Source: Chloroflexota bacterium (lineage in GTDB: Bacteria > Chloroflexota > Anaerolineae > Aggregatilineales > Phototrophicaceae). From it: a DNA stretch of 64,000 nt. The position numbers were made by a program, and so were the translations under genes. Numbering within the stretch: the first letter of the stretch is position 1; the number at the start of each line of letters is the position of its first letter. The notes under the pieces are model-generated. The model was not told the origin of the DNA and did no database searches. It was given only the letters and a program-made list of their open reading frames with translations. This document shows positions 7,716 to 16,416 of the stretch, one piece after another. Location of the stretch: contig JAPPMO010000044.1 in NCBI GenBank assembly GCA_028873975.1, positions 1-64,000 on the forward strand, given 5' to 3'.

Positions 7716-8219
7716 GCAATTATCCCCAGCCCGAACCATGCCCTCTCGGTCTCCCGCTGTCGGCTGAGGGCAGGACAGGTTTACATCGGGCGCGTTTCCA
7801 CCGCAAATCCAGATTTATTTTGGTGATTTCGGGCGACCTGATAGGTCGCCCCTACAAGGCTTGTCCGCTACTGGGTCATGCTGACGCGCTTTTTCTACCC
7901 CATCCCCCGGCCCCTTCCCCGAAGCATCAGGGAAGGGGAGCTAAACTTGGCGGATTTCGTAATAATTTGTTGATTTTCGCAAGGACCGCCATCTTTTTTG
8001 TATCGATTCGGTATTGTCCTGGTTTCCATTAGGTACAATTTGCAGTATCGGACAAGCCTTACAATTCTCGCCATCAATGAATCTTGTAGGGGTCAGCTAT
8101 TAGCTGACCCGCCGCTATCGTAGCGCGTTACTTCAAACCTGTCCTGTCCTCAGCTCGTTTTGGTGTGATAGGGGCGTTATTTCGGCAAGGTCTGTTAGGC
8201 CCCCCCTGCGAACGTATCG
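7716..8219. repeat. Repeat-filled intergenic region
   Basis: No gene seen. It holds the phrase 'gatttattttggtgatttcgggcga' (repeated near 21405 and 42767), a REP-type palindrome GGGCGACCT-gat-AGGTCGCCC with CTAC tail (7831-7855), a C-rich repeat with four C-runs (7898-7920), and a further palindrome 'ggggtcagctattagctgacccg' (8089-8111). It separates the plus-strand queG from the minus-strand amidase, both reading towards it, so hairpins here could act as bidirectional terminators. Confidence 0.7.
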
Positions 8220-9863
8220 TCAATCGAAACTCAGATCCGGATATTGCCGATGCCAGTCGGTGGCGTCTTGGTAGGCTTTGGCGACAGCGAGGGTTTCCGC
8301 CTCGTGATAGAGGCCGCCGATGAAGGAGATGCTGGTGGGCGTGCCTTTGTCGCTGAAGCCGTTGGGCAGGACCACGGTGGGATGCCCGGTGAAGTTGGTG
8401 ATGGGCAGGACGTTTGCGCCCTGGCTGGGCGCGATGAAGACATCGACCTCGGTCATGACGCGGGCCATGTCCCGCATCAGCAGCGCCCGGAGGCGGTTGG
8501 CGTTGATGTACTCGACGGCGGGGATGAAGCGGGCGGCGCGGAAGATGTTGGGCCAGGCGCTGTCATCCTGGCGCGCCATCGTGTCGACCGAGCCATCGCG
8601 CGTGATCTGATCGAAGGCGGCGGCGGCTTCGGCAGCCAGAATCGTCCATAGTCCGCCGGTATCCCGCTGCGGCAGCTCGACCGGGATCAGCTCGAAGCCG
8701 GCCTCGCGCATGAGCTCGAGCGCTGCCAGGCTGTTGCGCAGGGTCGCCTGGATGCAGGCGGTCTGATCGGCGTCTTTGTCCGCCAGCGCCGAATCATCCA
8801 ATTGGAAGCCCTGCTCCAGATAGCCGACGCGCAGCGACCCCGGATCGAGGGCCGGATCCCAAGTAAAGGGCTCGGGAGTGATGGTCAGGTCATGGCCATC
8901 GGGACCGTAGATGGCGCTGAAAACGAGGGCGCAATCTTCGACCGAGCGGCACATGGGACCGATCTTGTCCATGCTCCAACTGAGAGCCATGGCACCGTAG
9001 CGGCTGACGCGGCCGAAGGTGGGACGCAAGCCGCTGGTTCCGCAGCGGGTCGAGGGCGAGACGATGCTGCCCAGGGTCTCGGTGCCGATGGAGAAGCCGA
9101 CCAAGCCGGCGGCGGTCGCCGCGCCGGGACCGGCCGATGAGCCGCTGCTGCCCTCGCTGACATCCCAGGGGTTGCGCGTCATGCCGCCGTACCAGACATC
9201 GCCGTTGGCCAGCGCGCCCAGGGTCAGCTTGGCGACCAGCACAGCGCCGGCTGCTTCCAGACGCTGGACGACTGTGGCGTCGAGATCGATGACCTGGTCC
9301 TTGTAGGGCATGGCGCCCCACTGGGTGGGGTAGCCGCGCGTCGCCAGCAGGTCCTTGGCGCCCCAGGGGATGCCATGCAGGGGACCGCGGTAGCGGCCGC
9401 GCGCGATCTCGGCGTCGGCGCGGGTCGCCTGGGAGATGGCGATCTCTTCGGTGTAGGAGGCGACGCACTTGAGGGCGGGATCGTAGCGCTTGAGCCGCGC
9501 CAGGTACATCTCGGTCAGCTCGAGCGATGTGACCTGGCGACTGCGAATGAGCTCGGCCAGCTGTGTGACGGGATAGAAGGCGGCCTCTTCGAGGTTGTCG
9601 GGGCGCGTCACGGCGGGCTGCGGACTGATGGCGTACGTTCGCGGGACGGGCGCGGGCGCGGGATCGGCGACATTGACATTGAAGTTGAGCGCCATAGGCA
9701 CACTGTTGTCGAGGTCGGCGGCGCGGATGGCGGCGTATTGCTCGCGGCGTCCGTTGAGGATCTCGAGCATTTGAGCCTGTTGTTCGGGTGTAAAGTCGAG
9801 GTCGAGCAGGGTTTGGGCGGCGGCGATTTGGTCTGGGGTGATGGGGGTGGAGGGTTGGGTCAT
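8220..9863 (-). CDS. Amidase-signature family amidase
   Basis: 547-residue member of the amidase signature family (Ser-cisSer-Lys hydrolases). Landmarks: catalytic Lys in 'GIPWGAKDLLAT', the Gly/Ser-rich 'SEGSSGSSAGPGAATAAG' with the cis-Ser, and the nucleophile in 'TETLGSIVSPS'. A helical N-terminal extension of about 100 residues precedes the catalytic domain; no signal peptide is seen. The open frame extends to 10130, but that part overlaps the neighbouring HerA-like gene; the ATG at 9863 has AAGGA at about seven bases. Substrate unknown; too divergent in context to call GatA because no gatB/gatC is present. Confidence 0.85.
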   Translation of the reverse strand: MTQPSTPITPDQIAAAQTLLDLDFTPEQQAQMLEILNGRREQYAAIRAADLDNSVPMALNFNVNVADPAPAPVPRTYAISPQPAVTRPDNLEEAAFYPVTQLAELIRSRQVTSLELTEMYLARLKRYDPALKCVASYTEEIAISQATRADAEIARGRYRGPLHGIPWGAKDLLATRGYPTQWGAMPYKDQVIDLDATVVQRLEAAGAVLVAKLTLGALANGDVWYGGMTRNPWDVSEGSSGSSAGPGAATAAGLVGFSIGTETLGSIVSPSTRCGTSGLRPTFGRVSRYGAMALSWSMDKIGPMCRSVEDCALVFSAIYGPDGHDLTITPEPFTWDPALDPGSLRVGYLEQGFQLDDSALADKDADQTACIQATLRNSLAALELMREAGFELIPVELPQRDTGGLWTILAAEAAAAFDQITRDGSVDTMARQDDSAWPNIFRAARFIPAVEYINANRLRALLMRDMARVMTEVDVFIAPSQGANVLPITNFTGHPTVVLPNGFSDKGTPTSISFIGGLYHEAETLAVAKAYQDATDWHRQYPDLSFD

Positions 9864-10057
9864 GGGTGGGTCCTTGGGCTTGTGTGGGTTGGTAGTTTGG
9901 ATTTTAACTACAGAGGGCGCAGAGCGCACAGAGATTAGGGCAGCGTGGGTGGGCTGTGGGGTGGCGGGTGGGTGGTTGCTGGTTGACCTGCAAATGTGCT
10001 GATAAAACGTGCCAAGCGAATTGGAATCAATAAAGGACATATCAACGCGATATTGAT

Positions 10058-11863
10058 CTATCCAGATCCTTCGCTTCGCCATCGTTTGAGTACCTCTGGG
10101 AATAGAACATCGCGCCAGTCCTCTTTCCACTCAGTAAAGGATTCCACACTTTTGGATTGGGGCTCAGGATTAGGTTTTCGCATTTGCACAGCAGACGGTA
10201 GTATGATTGCATCTCCGATTACGATACATTCTCCGTCTCCGAGACTAGGCAACGACTCTGTCACTGAACTAAAGTTGTCGGGCAAGAGCCTCTTCACATA
10301 GTTCTGATCATTAACATTCGTCAACCTTAGAGCGACAAAATTGCTGCACTGTGCAAAGATCGTCTCAGAAACCTCGGACGGACGCTGACTAACCACCATT
10401 AGGCTTAGGCCATACTTTCTTCCTTCCTTTGCAATTCGCTCAATTGACTTTCGTGAAGGCCTATATGCAACATTCTCATTCTGTGGCACATAATTATGTG
10501 CTTCTTCGCATACAATCATGACCGGTACGTCATTCTCGCTATTATTGGCATTCCGCAGCTTCGTATAGTGGAAGCAAAAGTCAAATACGACTCGCGATAT
10601 CAGGCTGACAGTTATGCTCAGTACCTCAAATGGCACACCACTTAGATCTATGACTGTTACGTTTGAACGATCAACATATCCTAGATAGTGGCGCAGGAAT
10701 TGTAGAAAGTCGGCAGATTTGTATTCGCTATTGTCTTCTTTAGTTGGAGACAATAAGAAATCCAGTCTCCTGTCTGCTAATCGCGTTTCTAGTCTTGACA
10801 CAAACCGATTAAACTCGCCGAAGAACGGGCCGTTTGTAGCTTTCCTCTCCTTTGCCGTTGAACTTGGAACAAATTGAAAAATTTCGTCAAAATATAGATT
10901 TGGATCGCGAATTAATTCTCCATCTGCCCGCTTCGGCAGTCCTTCGTCATCCCGTCTCCCTATGACTTCCCGGTTTATATTCTCGATGAATTTGCAGACC
11001 TCTCTAATAGAAAAATATACCGGGGTGTCATATGTAACTGTATCCTTTATCTCGGGATTATGGCGTTGTTTGTTCATAACAACAGCTCTTTTGAATTGCG
11101 AGACCTGGTTATGGGAATTCGCTTCATTGCTCTCGATGAAAAGCGACTCGAGTTCTTCTGAATTCATAAGCCAGTAAGGTAACTTAAGCTTATCCGCGGA
11201 AAGAACATTCAGTGAAAAACTACCTTTATCATCTAGCGAAAATGCCGCTTCATATTCTGAGTGCAAGTCGAATATGATGATATGTGAATTGTTCGGATTG
11301 CAGAAACGCGTGTTTGTAGCTTCTTCGCTAATTCCAACCACACTCTGCAGTAACTTTGCAACTGTACAAGACTTACCGCTACCGGTAGAACCCACTACAG
11401 CTATGTGCTTTCCGAAAAACTTATTACCATCAAGTCGGACTTCAACAGACTGGTTCCTGGATAGAGTTCCCATTGCGAAATCGTAAGCTGGGTTTTCAGT
11501 AAAAATGTGATCTATGATATTCTTGTCAAGAATATAAGCTGGCTCAAGCGGGACAGGCAGCAGTGCACCACCTCGGCTGAAGTTATCCCTGTCATCAAGT
11601 GTACCAATCGGTTGACATTCAATTAGAAATCTCCATTTAGGTTTATCGTCGTCAGATTTCAACCCTGTTATGTTAGCAATTGTCGCAACTACAAAATCTC
11701 TATTGCCCTGTGCAATTGATACATGGTCTCCAACTCGTAGATCGCTTTTGTGCTCCTCGAATACTGTTTGTGCAGATTTACCGCCAATCTCTGAGATTTC
11801 AAGAGTGATTAGGCCGGACGTACTCTTCAAAACGTAGCCGAACTGATCTTTATCTGATGACAT
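10058..11863 (-). CDS. HerA/FtsK-like ATPase (DUF87 type), candidate defence ATPase
   Basis: 601 residues. An N-terminal HAS-barrel-like region is followed by Walker A GSTGSGKS (158-165), Walker B in 'VPVMIVCEEAHNYVP', and a C-terminal HerA signature 'IERIAKEGRKYGLSLMVVSQRPSEV' region including an arginine-finger-like segment. HerA ATPases form hexameric DNA pumps; in defence they pair with nuclease or SIR2 partners. The gene overlaps the end of such a partner by 14 bases. The sequence is clearly AT-richer than its amidase and copA neighbours, with different codon use, which points to horizontal acquisition. A housekeeping repair HerA-NurA pair is less likely because the partner does not look like NurA. 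Confidence 0.83.
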   Translation of the reverse strand: MSSDKDQFGYVLKSTSGLITLEISEIGGKSAQTVFEEHKSDLRVGDHVSIAQGNRDFVVATIANITGLKSDDDKPKWRFLIECQPIGTLDDRDNFSRGGALLPVPLEPAYILDKNIIDHIFTENPAYDFAMGTLSRNQSVEVRLDGNKFFGKHIAVVGSTGSGKSCTVAKLLQSVVGISEEATNTRFCNPNNSHIIIFDLHSEYEAAFSLDDKGSFSLNVLSADKLKLPYWLMNSEELESLFIESNEANSHNQVSQFKRAVVMNKQRHNPEIKDTVTYDTPVYFSIREVCKFIENINREVIGRRDDEGLPKRADGELIRDPNLYFDEIFQFVPSSTAKERKATNGPFFGEFNRFVSRLETRLADRRLDFLLSPTKEDNSEYKSADFLQFLRHYLGYVDRSNVTVIDLSGVPFEVLSITVSLISRVVFDFCFHYTKLRNANNSENDVPVMIVCEEAHNYVPQNENVAYRPSRKSIERIAKEGRKYGLSLMVVSQRPSEVSETIFAQCSNFVALRLTNVNDQNYVKRLLPDNFSSVTESLPSLGDGECIVIGDAIILPSAVQMRKPNPEPQSKSVESFTEWKEDWRDVLFPEVLKRWRSEGSG

Positions 11864-13055
11864 CTGACAGTCCTAACAGGAATTTGAGTTCGTCAAAAGA
11901 TTCGACAGGAATAGATTCAATTTCGACATCTTGTTCCCACACATCAAACTTCGCTTCGCTGACGATATACATATCATCAAATCCTTTATGCTGCAAAGCA
12001 TTATGCGATTCACTATGACAAGTAATCCTGATATGGAATTCTGCCTGTACTTGGCTACCACTTATGATGCGAGTAACTGGCTGTCTATAGAAATGGTCTT
12101 GATCAAATTGATCGCTGATTTCCATACCAGTTGTAAACTTAATTCCCTTTTGATGCAGCCTCTGGCGGATTTCCAGGAAAAGATTCGCGTCGCAGTCCAA
12201 GCAAAAGGTTGGCGGTTTTTCGTGATTAGGCTTGAAATGATACTTAGCAATGAAATCCTGAACAAACAGGACTATCTCCTTGTCGAACTCGGCAATTGTA
12301 CTCTGAGGGACTAGCAGACATCTATTTCTTGAATTTTTAGATAAGTTGGTTTTCAACTGTTCTCGTCTAGTGCGAAGAATTGATTCACGAGTCTTAAGTG
12401 CAAGGGTCCACCTTGAAATTGCAGTTTTACGAATACTTTCCAAGGCTTCCAGAAACTCCGGCTTAGAGACAGTTCTAGATGAGACATTCTGTTTAATGCT
12501 CCTGTCTACGATTGCGTTTATCGCATTAGGATAGAAGAGCGTTTCGATACTATCGGTCGGCAAAGACGTAGACTTGAATGCCTCTACTACTTCCTTCTTG
12601 AGTTCATCAAGTGAAGGACCAAACTCTAGTGCACACACTTTTTGAAAGGACTGTCCATCAAAGTCAACTGCGTCAATCTTTTCGTTCAATTTTTTGAAGC
12701 GCTTGGAACTTCGTGCGCTATCAATTTCACAATTCGTAACATTGCGAGGTGCGGGCTGAGACTGTGGAACATGAATGAAGAGCTTATACCTGATTTTCGG
12801 GGAACCGCAAGAAACATAATGATCTATCATCTGAAGCAAGGGCTTATGAATCAAGCTTGGTGAATAAGCTTCACGGCTTTCATGATACTTGCATTGAATT
12901 GCTTCAACTGAACCATCTTCGAATGTCAGGTCAATGTCTTCGACGATTCCTTCAATGGTTACGGCTGTAGCATTATCTTTAGTCAAGATTTCCAGTAAGG
13001 TCTTGTTGAACTGGTATAAGAATCCTTGAATGGCAAACTTTGCGCCTGACGGCAT
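11850..13055 (-). CDS. Putative PD-(D/E)xK nuclease partner of HerA (Cap4/DUF4297-like N terminus)
   Basis: 401 residues from an ATG with AGGAG five bases upstream; the longer frame to 13154 runs into the copA end and has no better start. The N terminus 'GAKFAIQGFLYQFNKTLLEIL' followed by 'VTIEGIVEDIDLTF' and 'VEAIQCKYH' gives the E/D...QxK pattern (E39-D42, Q54-K56) of restriction-like dsDNA nucleases of the Cap4/DUF4297 group. The remaining ~340 residues are mostly alpha-helical and not recognised. Its 14-base overlap with the HerA gene argues for one complex, comparable to known DUF4297-HerA antiphage pairs. Family call is from motif reading only. Confidence 0.6.
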   Translation of the reverse strand: MPSGAKFAIQGFLYQFNKTLLEILTKDNATAVTIEGIVEDIDLTFEDGSVEAIQCKYHESREAYSPSLIHKPLLQMIDHYVSCGSPKIRYKLFIHVPQSQPAPRNVTNCEIDSARSSKRFKKLNEKIDAVDFDGQSFQKVCALEFGPSLDELKKEVVEAFKSTSLPTDSIETLFYPNAINAIVDRSIKQNVSSRTVSKPEFLEALESIRKTAISRWTLALKTRESILRTRREQLKTNLSKNSRNRCLLVPQSTIAEFDKEIVLFVQDFIAKYHFKPNHEKPPTFCLDCDANLFLEIRQRLHQKGIKFTTGMEISDQFDQDHFYRQPVTRIISGSQVQAEFHIRITCHSESHNALQHKGFDDMYIVSEAKFDVWEQDVEIESIPVESFDELKFLLGLSDVIR

Positions 13056-13087
13056 GGTCTCTCCTAGTGATGAGATTCTGGACGAAT

Positions 13088-13106
13088 GACAGACAGACAG
13101 ACAGAC
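13088..13106. repeat. (GACA)n tetranucleotide repeat upstream of the HerA-partner gene
   Basis: Nineteen bases of perfect GACA repeat (4.75 units) lie 33 bases upstream of the start codon at 13055, between it and the end of copA (13135). Its position in the leader or promoter means a change of repeat number would alter spacing. Confidence 0.75.
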
Positions 13107-13134
13107 GCATTCTACGTCAATTATCGGTGGAATA

Positions 13135-15588
13135 CTATGCGATGCTTTTCCCACGCAAGCGCAGCGAGTTCGTTACCACAAACACGCTCGAGAAGGCCAT
13201 TGCAGCCGCGGCGAACATGGGCAGCAGGCCGCCCAGCATGGCGACCGGAATCAGCACGATATTGTAGATAAAAGCCCAGAAGAGGTTCTGGTAAATCGCG
13301 CGCATGGTACGGCGGCTGAGATCCAGGGCGGCGACGACGGCTGTCAGGTCGCCGCTGACCAGGGTGACATCCCCCGCTTCGATGGCGATGTCCGTGCCGG
13401 TGCCGATTGCGAAGCCGACATCGGCGCTCGCCAGCGCCGGCGCGTCGTTGATGCCGTCGCCGACCATGCCGACGACTTCGCCTTGGTCTTGCAGCTGCTT
13501 GACGACCGCCGCTTTGTCGGCTGGCAGCACATCGGCGTAAACGCGCGTGATGCCGACTTCCTGCGCGATCGCTTGAGCCGTGCCTTCGTTGTCGCCGGTG
13601 ATCATTGCCACTTCGAGGCCGCGCGCATTGAGCGCCGCGATGGCCCCGCGCGAGCTGGGCTTGAGCGGGTCGCCGATGCCCAGCGCGCCGATCATCTCGC
13701 CGTCGACGGCGACGAGGGCGACGGTGCGCGCCCCGCGCGTCAGGCGGCTGATGTCTTCATCCAGCGCCGATGTATTGACGCTGTTTTCCCGCATCAATTT
13801 GGCGTTGCCGACGAGTACCGTTCGTCCGGCGATGGCTGCGCGAAGGCCGCGGCCGGGCAGCGCCTCGAAGCTGTCGAGCGGCAGCGGGTCAATCGCTTCC
13901 GCCTCTGCCTTGGCGAGCGCGGCGGCGGCCAGGGGATGTTCGCTGCCGGCTTCGGCGGATGCGGCGAAGCGCAGGACGGACTCGGCGTCGCTGCCCGGCC
14001 GGGCGATGACGTCGGTGACGCTGGGCTGGCCGGCGGTGATGGTGCCGGTTTTGTCCAGCAGAATGACGCCCAGGGCTTTTGTTCTTTCCAGCGCCTCGCT
14101 ATTGCGGAAGAGGATGCCGGATTCCGCGCCGCGTCCCGTGCCGACCATGATGGCGGTGGGCGTGGCCAGCCCCAGCGCGCAGGGGCAGGCGATCACCAGC
14201 ACGGCGATCATGTTGAGGATCGCCGTCGGCAGGTCCGCGCCGCCGCCATTGCCAATCGTGAGCCAGCCGACAAGCGTGATGATGGCGAGGGCGATGACGA
14301 GGGGCACAAAGTAGGCGGAGACGCGGTCGGCAATCGCTTGAATGGGCGCTTTGCTGCCTTGCGCCGCTTCCACCAGGCGGATGATCTGCCCCAGGACGGT
14401 GTCCTTGCCGACGCGTTGGGCTTCGGCGATCAAGCGTCCGCGCTGATTGACCGTGCCGGCGATGAGCTCGTCGCCGGTTTTCTTGTTCGCCGGCATACTC
14501 TCGCCGCTGAGCATGGACTCGTCGACCGAGGAGCGGCCCTCGGTCACGATGGCGTCGACCGGGATGCGTTCGCCCGGCTTGATCAACAGCAGGTCGCCCG
14601 GAGCGACTTCGTCGATGGGAATCGACTTCTCTTTGCCGTCGCTGAGCAGGGTGGCTGTTTTCGGCCTCAGCCCGATCAGCTTCTTGATGGCGGCGCTGGT
14701 GCGGCCCTTGGCTCGCGCTTCCAGCAGCTTGCCCAGGGTGACCAGGGTGAGAATGACGGCGGCGGATTCGAAATAGTCGGACTTGCCGACGACATCGCTG
14801 AAATCGAACAGGATGCCCAGGAGGACGATGATGCCGTAGACGTAAGCCGCTATGGCGCCCATCGCCACCAGCAGGTCCATATTGGCGCTGCGGTTGCGCA
14901 GAGACTTGATGGCGCCGCGCAGGTATTGCCGTCCCAGTATCAGCAGGACCGGCGTCGCCAGCGCCCCGAAGATGAAGAGCCACAGGTCATGCCTCAGCCA
15001 GGGGAAGCTATCCATGATAAAGGGCGCTTGGTGGATGAAATGGCGCGTCATGCTGAGGATCGTCAGCGGGATGGTGAAGACCGCGCCGATTTTTACCAGG
15101 CGTGTTTGGCGGTCGATTTCGGCTTGGCGGGCGGCCGCTTCGTGGTCTTCGGCGGCATGTGATTGGGATGCGTCGATGACGCCATAGCCGGCGCGCTCGA
15201 CAGCCTCTACCAGGTCGCGGCGGCGCGCCGCGCCGGGCAGATAAGACACGGTCGCCTTTTCGCTGGCGAGGTTGACGTCGGCGCTGATGACGCCGTCGGT
15301 TTTGCTCAAAGCGCGGGAGACATTCTTCTGGCACATGGCGCAGGTCATGCCGGTGATGGGCAGGTCGATGACGGCGGCGGCGACTCCGTAGCCGGCTGCT
15401 TCCAGCCGCTGGATGAGCGCGCCGGTCTGGAGGCGGTCGGCGTCGTAAGCGACCGTGGCTTTTTCCGTCGCCAGGTTGACCGAGACATCGGCGACGCCGT
15501 CGGCGCGTTTGAGGCTGCGCTCGACATTTTTGACGCAGATGGCGCAGGTCATACCGGTAACCGGCAGTGTAATCTGTTTGCTCCTCAT
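13135..15588 (-). CDS. copA: Copper-translocating P1B-type ATPase
   Basis: 817-residue membrane ATPase exporting Cu(I). Two N-terminal HMA domains carry 'GMTCAIC' (C15, C18) and 'GMTCAMC'; the transmembrane ion site is 'ACPCALG'; the phosphorylation site is 'DKTGTI'; 'SEHPLA' and 'GDGINDAPAL' complete the P and N domains; the final helices have 'YN' and 'MAFSS', the residues that define the copper-selective P1B-1 class. The CsoR-like regulator gene lies 22 bases upstream on the same strand, so the pair forms a copper-responsive operon. Length and all catalytic motifs are intact. Confidence 0.95.
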   Translation of the reverse strand: MRSKQITLPVTGMTCAICVKNVERSLKRADGVADVSVNLATEKATVAYDADRLQTGALIQRLEAAGYGVAAAVIDLPITGMTCAMCQKNVSRALSKTDGVISADVNLASEKATVSYLPGAARRRDLVEAVERAGYGVIDASQSHAAEDHEAAARQAEIDRQTRLVKIGAVFTIPLTILSMTRHFIHQAPFIMDSFPWLRHDLWLFIFGALATPVLLILGRQYLRGAIKSLRNRSANMDLLVAMGAIAAYVYGIIVLLGILFDFSDVVGKSDYFESAAVILTLVTLGKLLEARAKGRTSAAIKKLIGLRPKTATLLSDGKEKSIPIDEVAPGDLLLIKPGERIPVDAIVTEGRSSVDESMLSGESMPANKKTGDELIAGTVNQRGRLIAEAQRVGKDTVLGQIIRLVEAAQGSKAPIQAIADRVSAYFVPLVIALAIITLVGWLTIGNGGGADLPTAILNMIAVLVIACPCALGLATPTAIMVGTGRGAESGILFRNSEALERTKALGVILLDKTGTITAGQPSVTDVIARPGSDAESVLRFAASAEAGSEHPLAAAALAKAEAEAIDPLPLDSFEALPGRGLRAAIAGRTVLVGNAKLMRENSVNTSALDEDISRLTRGARTVALVAVDGEMIGALGIGDPLKPSSRGAIAALNARGLEVAMITGDNEGTAQAIAQEVGITRVYADVLPADKAAVVKQLQDQGEVVGMVGDGINDAPALASADVGFAIGTGTDIAIEAGDVTLVSGDLTAVVAALDLSRRTMRAIYQNLFWAFIYNIVLIPVAMLGGLLPMFAAAAMAFSSVFVVTNSLRLRGKSIA

Positions 15589-15610
15589 GCCTGGGGTCTC
15601 CGTCTTAATC

Positions 15611-15889
15611 TTAACTGTTGATCAGTTTGAGAATCTTCTGCAAATCGCCCACAGCGCCGGCTGGATCTTCGCTCATCTCCGCTTGCAGCGTGTTTTCGAT
15701 GTAGCAATCGAAAAGATGATTGATCAAGCTGCTCATGCCCTTCTCGATCGTGCGGGCGCGCAGGACCCGCTCTTCACAGCTGCCGGCGTCGGCGGCGATC
15801 AAGTCTTCCAGCGCCTTGAGTTGTCCCTGAACGCGCTTGATGCGGTTGATGGTCTTGCTATTATGCGCCTCGCGGGTTGATTCTATCAT
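15611..15889 (-). CDS. csoR: CsoR/RcnR-family metal-sensing repressor
   Basis: 92-residue all-helical repressor ('NRIKRVQGQLKALEDLI'), which in its family binds GC-rich palindromes and releases on metal binding. Potential ligands are C38, H58 and C62; C38 aligns with the first CsoR cysteine, but H58 and C62 do not fall at the canonical His-x3-Cys positions (Y63 and T67 do), so the metal site may be non-standard. AAGGAG lies eight bases before the ATG. It is the first gene of an operon with copA, and an operator-like sequence lies just upstream, which supports copper control by context. Confidence 0.85.
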   Translation of the reverse strand: MIESTREAHNSKTINRIKRVQGQLKALEDLIAADAGSCEERVLRARTIEKGMSSLINHLFDCYIENTLQAEMSEDPAGAVGDLQKILKLINS

Positions 15890-15900
15890 TGCGCGCTCCT

Positions 15901-15930
15901 TATACCCATACCCCTATAGGTATAAGGTAT
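15901..15930 (-). promoter_or_regulatory. CsoR-type operator
   Basis: Just upstream of csoR the sequence contains ATACC-cctata-GGTAT (15908-15923) with further TATACC/GGTATA half-sites on each side (15901-15906, 15919-15924, 15926-15930). G/C tracts flanked by TA and arranged as a palindrome are typical CsoR operators. It covers the region between the ribosome-binding site and the presumed promoter, as expected for repression of csoR-copA. Confidence 0.65.
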
Positions 15931-15970
15931 CATGACAATCATCGAATCGCAATTCTTGGGTCTCGCGCAT

Positions 15971-16406
15971 CAGGGTAATCGCATCAAAATAAACATACGC
16001 TGGGAGAAGCTCTATACAGACTTAAAACTAACCACAGAGACACAGAAGTAAAACCAATAAAGTAATGCAACGAAAGCGAGCCTTGTAGGGGCGACCAATC
16101 TGGTCGCCCGTTGCCGCCGCGACTTGTGGTTTCGGGCGACATGGTATGTCGCCCCTACAGATCGTTGCTTTAGCAAAATTTGCATGACTTACTTGCACTT
16201 ACTGAGAGCACAGAGAAAAAAATTCATTTCTAAGGAAACGTGGAATTTCACTTCAATTATGGATTCCGCGACAAGCAATTTCACCCATTTGTACATCATT
16301 CAAGAGGAGTTCTGCCCTGAAAAAACTTAAACTCTGTGTCGGCGGGCTGTGTCTACGCGCCCCTCGGCGCCTCTTTGGTGGAAAAAAATTTGATGCAATT
16401 GCCCTG
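15971..16406. mobile_element. MITE-like element, copy 1
   Basis: Left terminal repeat CAGGGTAATCGCATCAAA (15971-15988) and right terminal repeat TTTGATGCAATTGCCCTG (16389-16406) are inverted copies. Ten-base flanks TCTCGCGCAT and TCGCGCGTAT agree at 8 of 10 positions, as expected for an old target duplication. The 436-bp interior has no gene; it contains the 'cacagag' repeat and the two-hairpin block (about 16063-16190). Its right end abuts the stop codon of the gene at 16417. Confidence 0.75.
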
Positions 16407-16416
16407 TCGCGCGTAT

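Noticed and set aside
8220..10130. Amidase with a long N-terminal extension from 10130
   Set aside because: The extra 89 codons overlap the HerA-like gene, include repeat sequence and lack a ribosome-binding site; the ATG at 9863 has one.
13483..15162. Long plus-strand open frame of 559 codons opposite copA
   Set aside because: It is the antisense of a clear CopA sequence, a common effect of high GC; it shows no domain or start signal.
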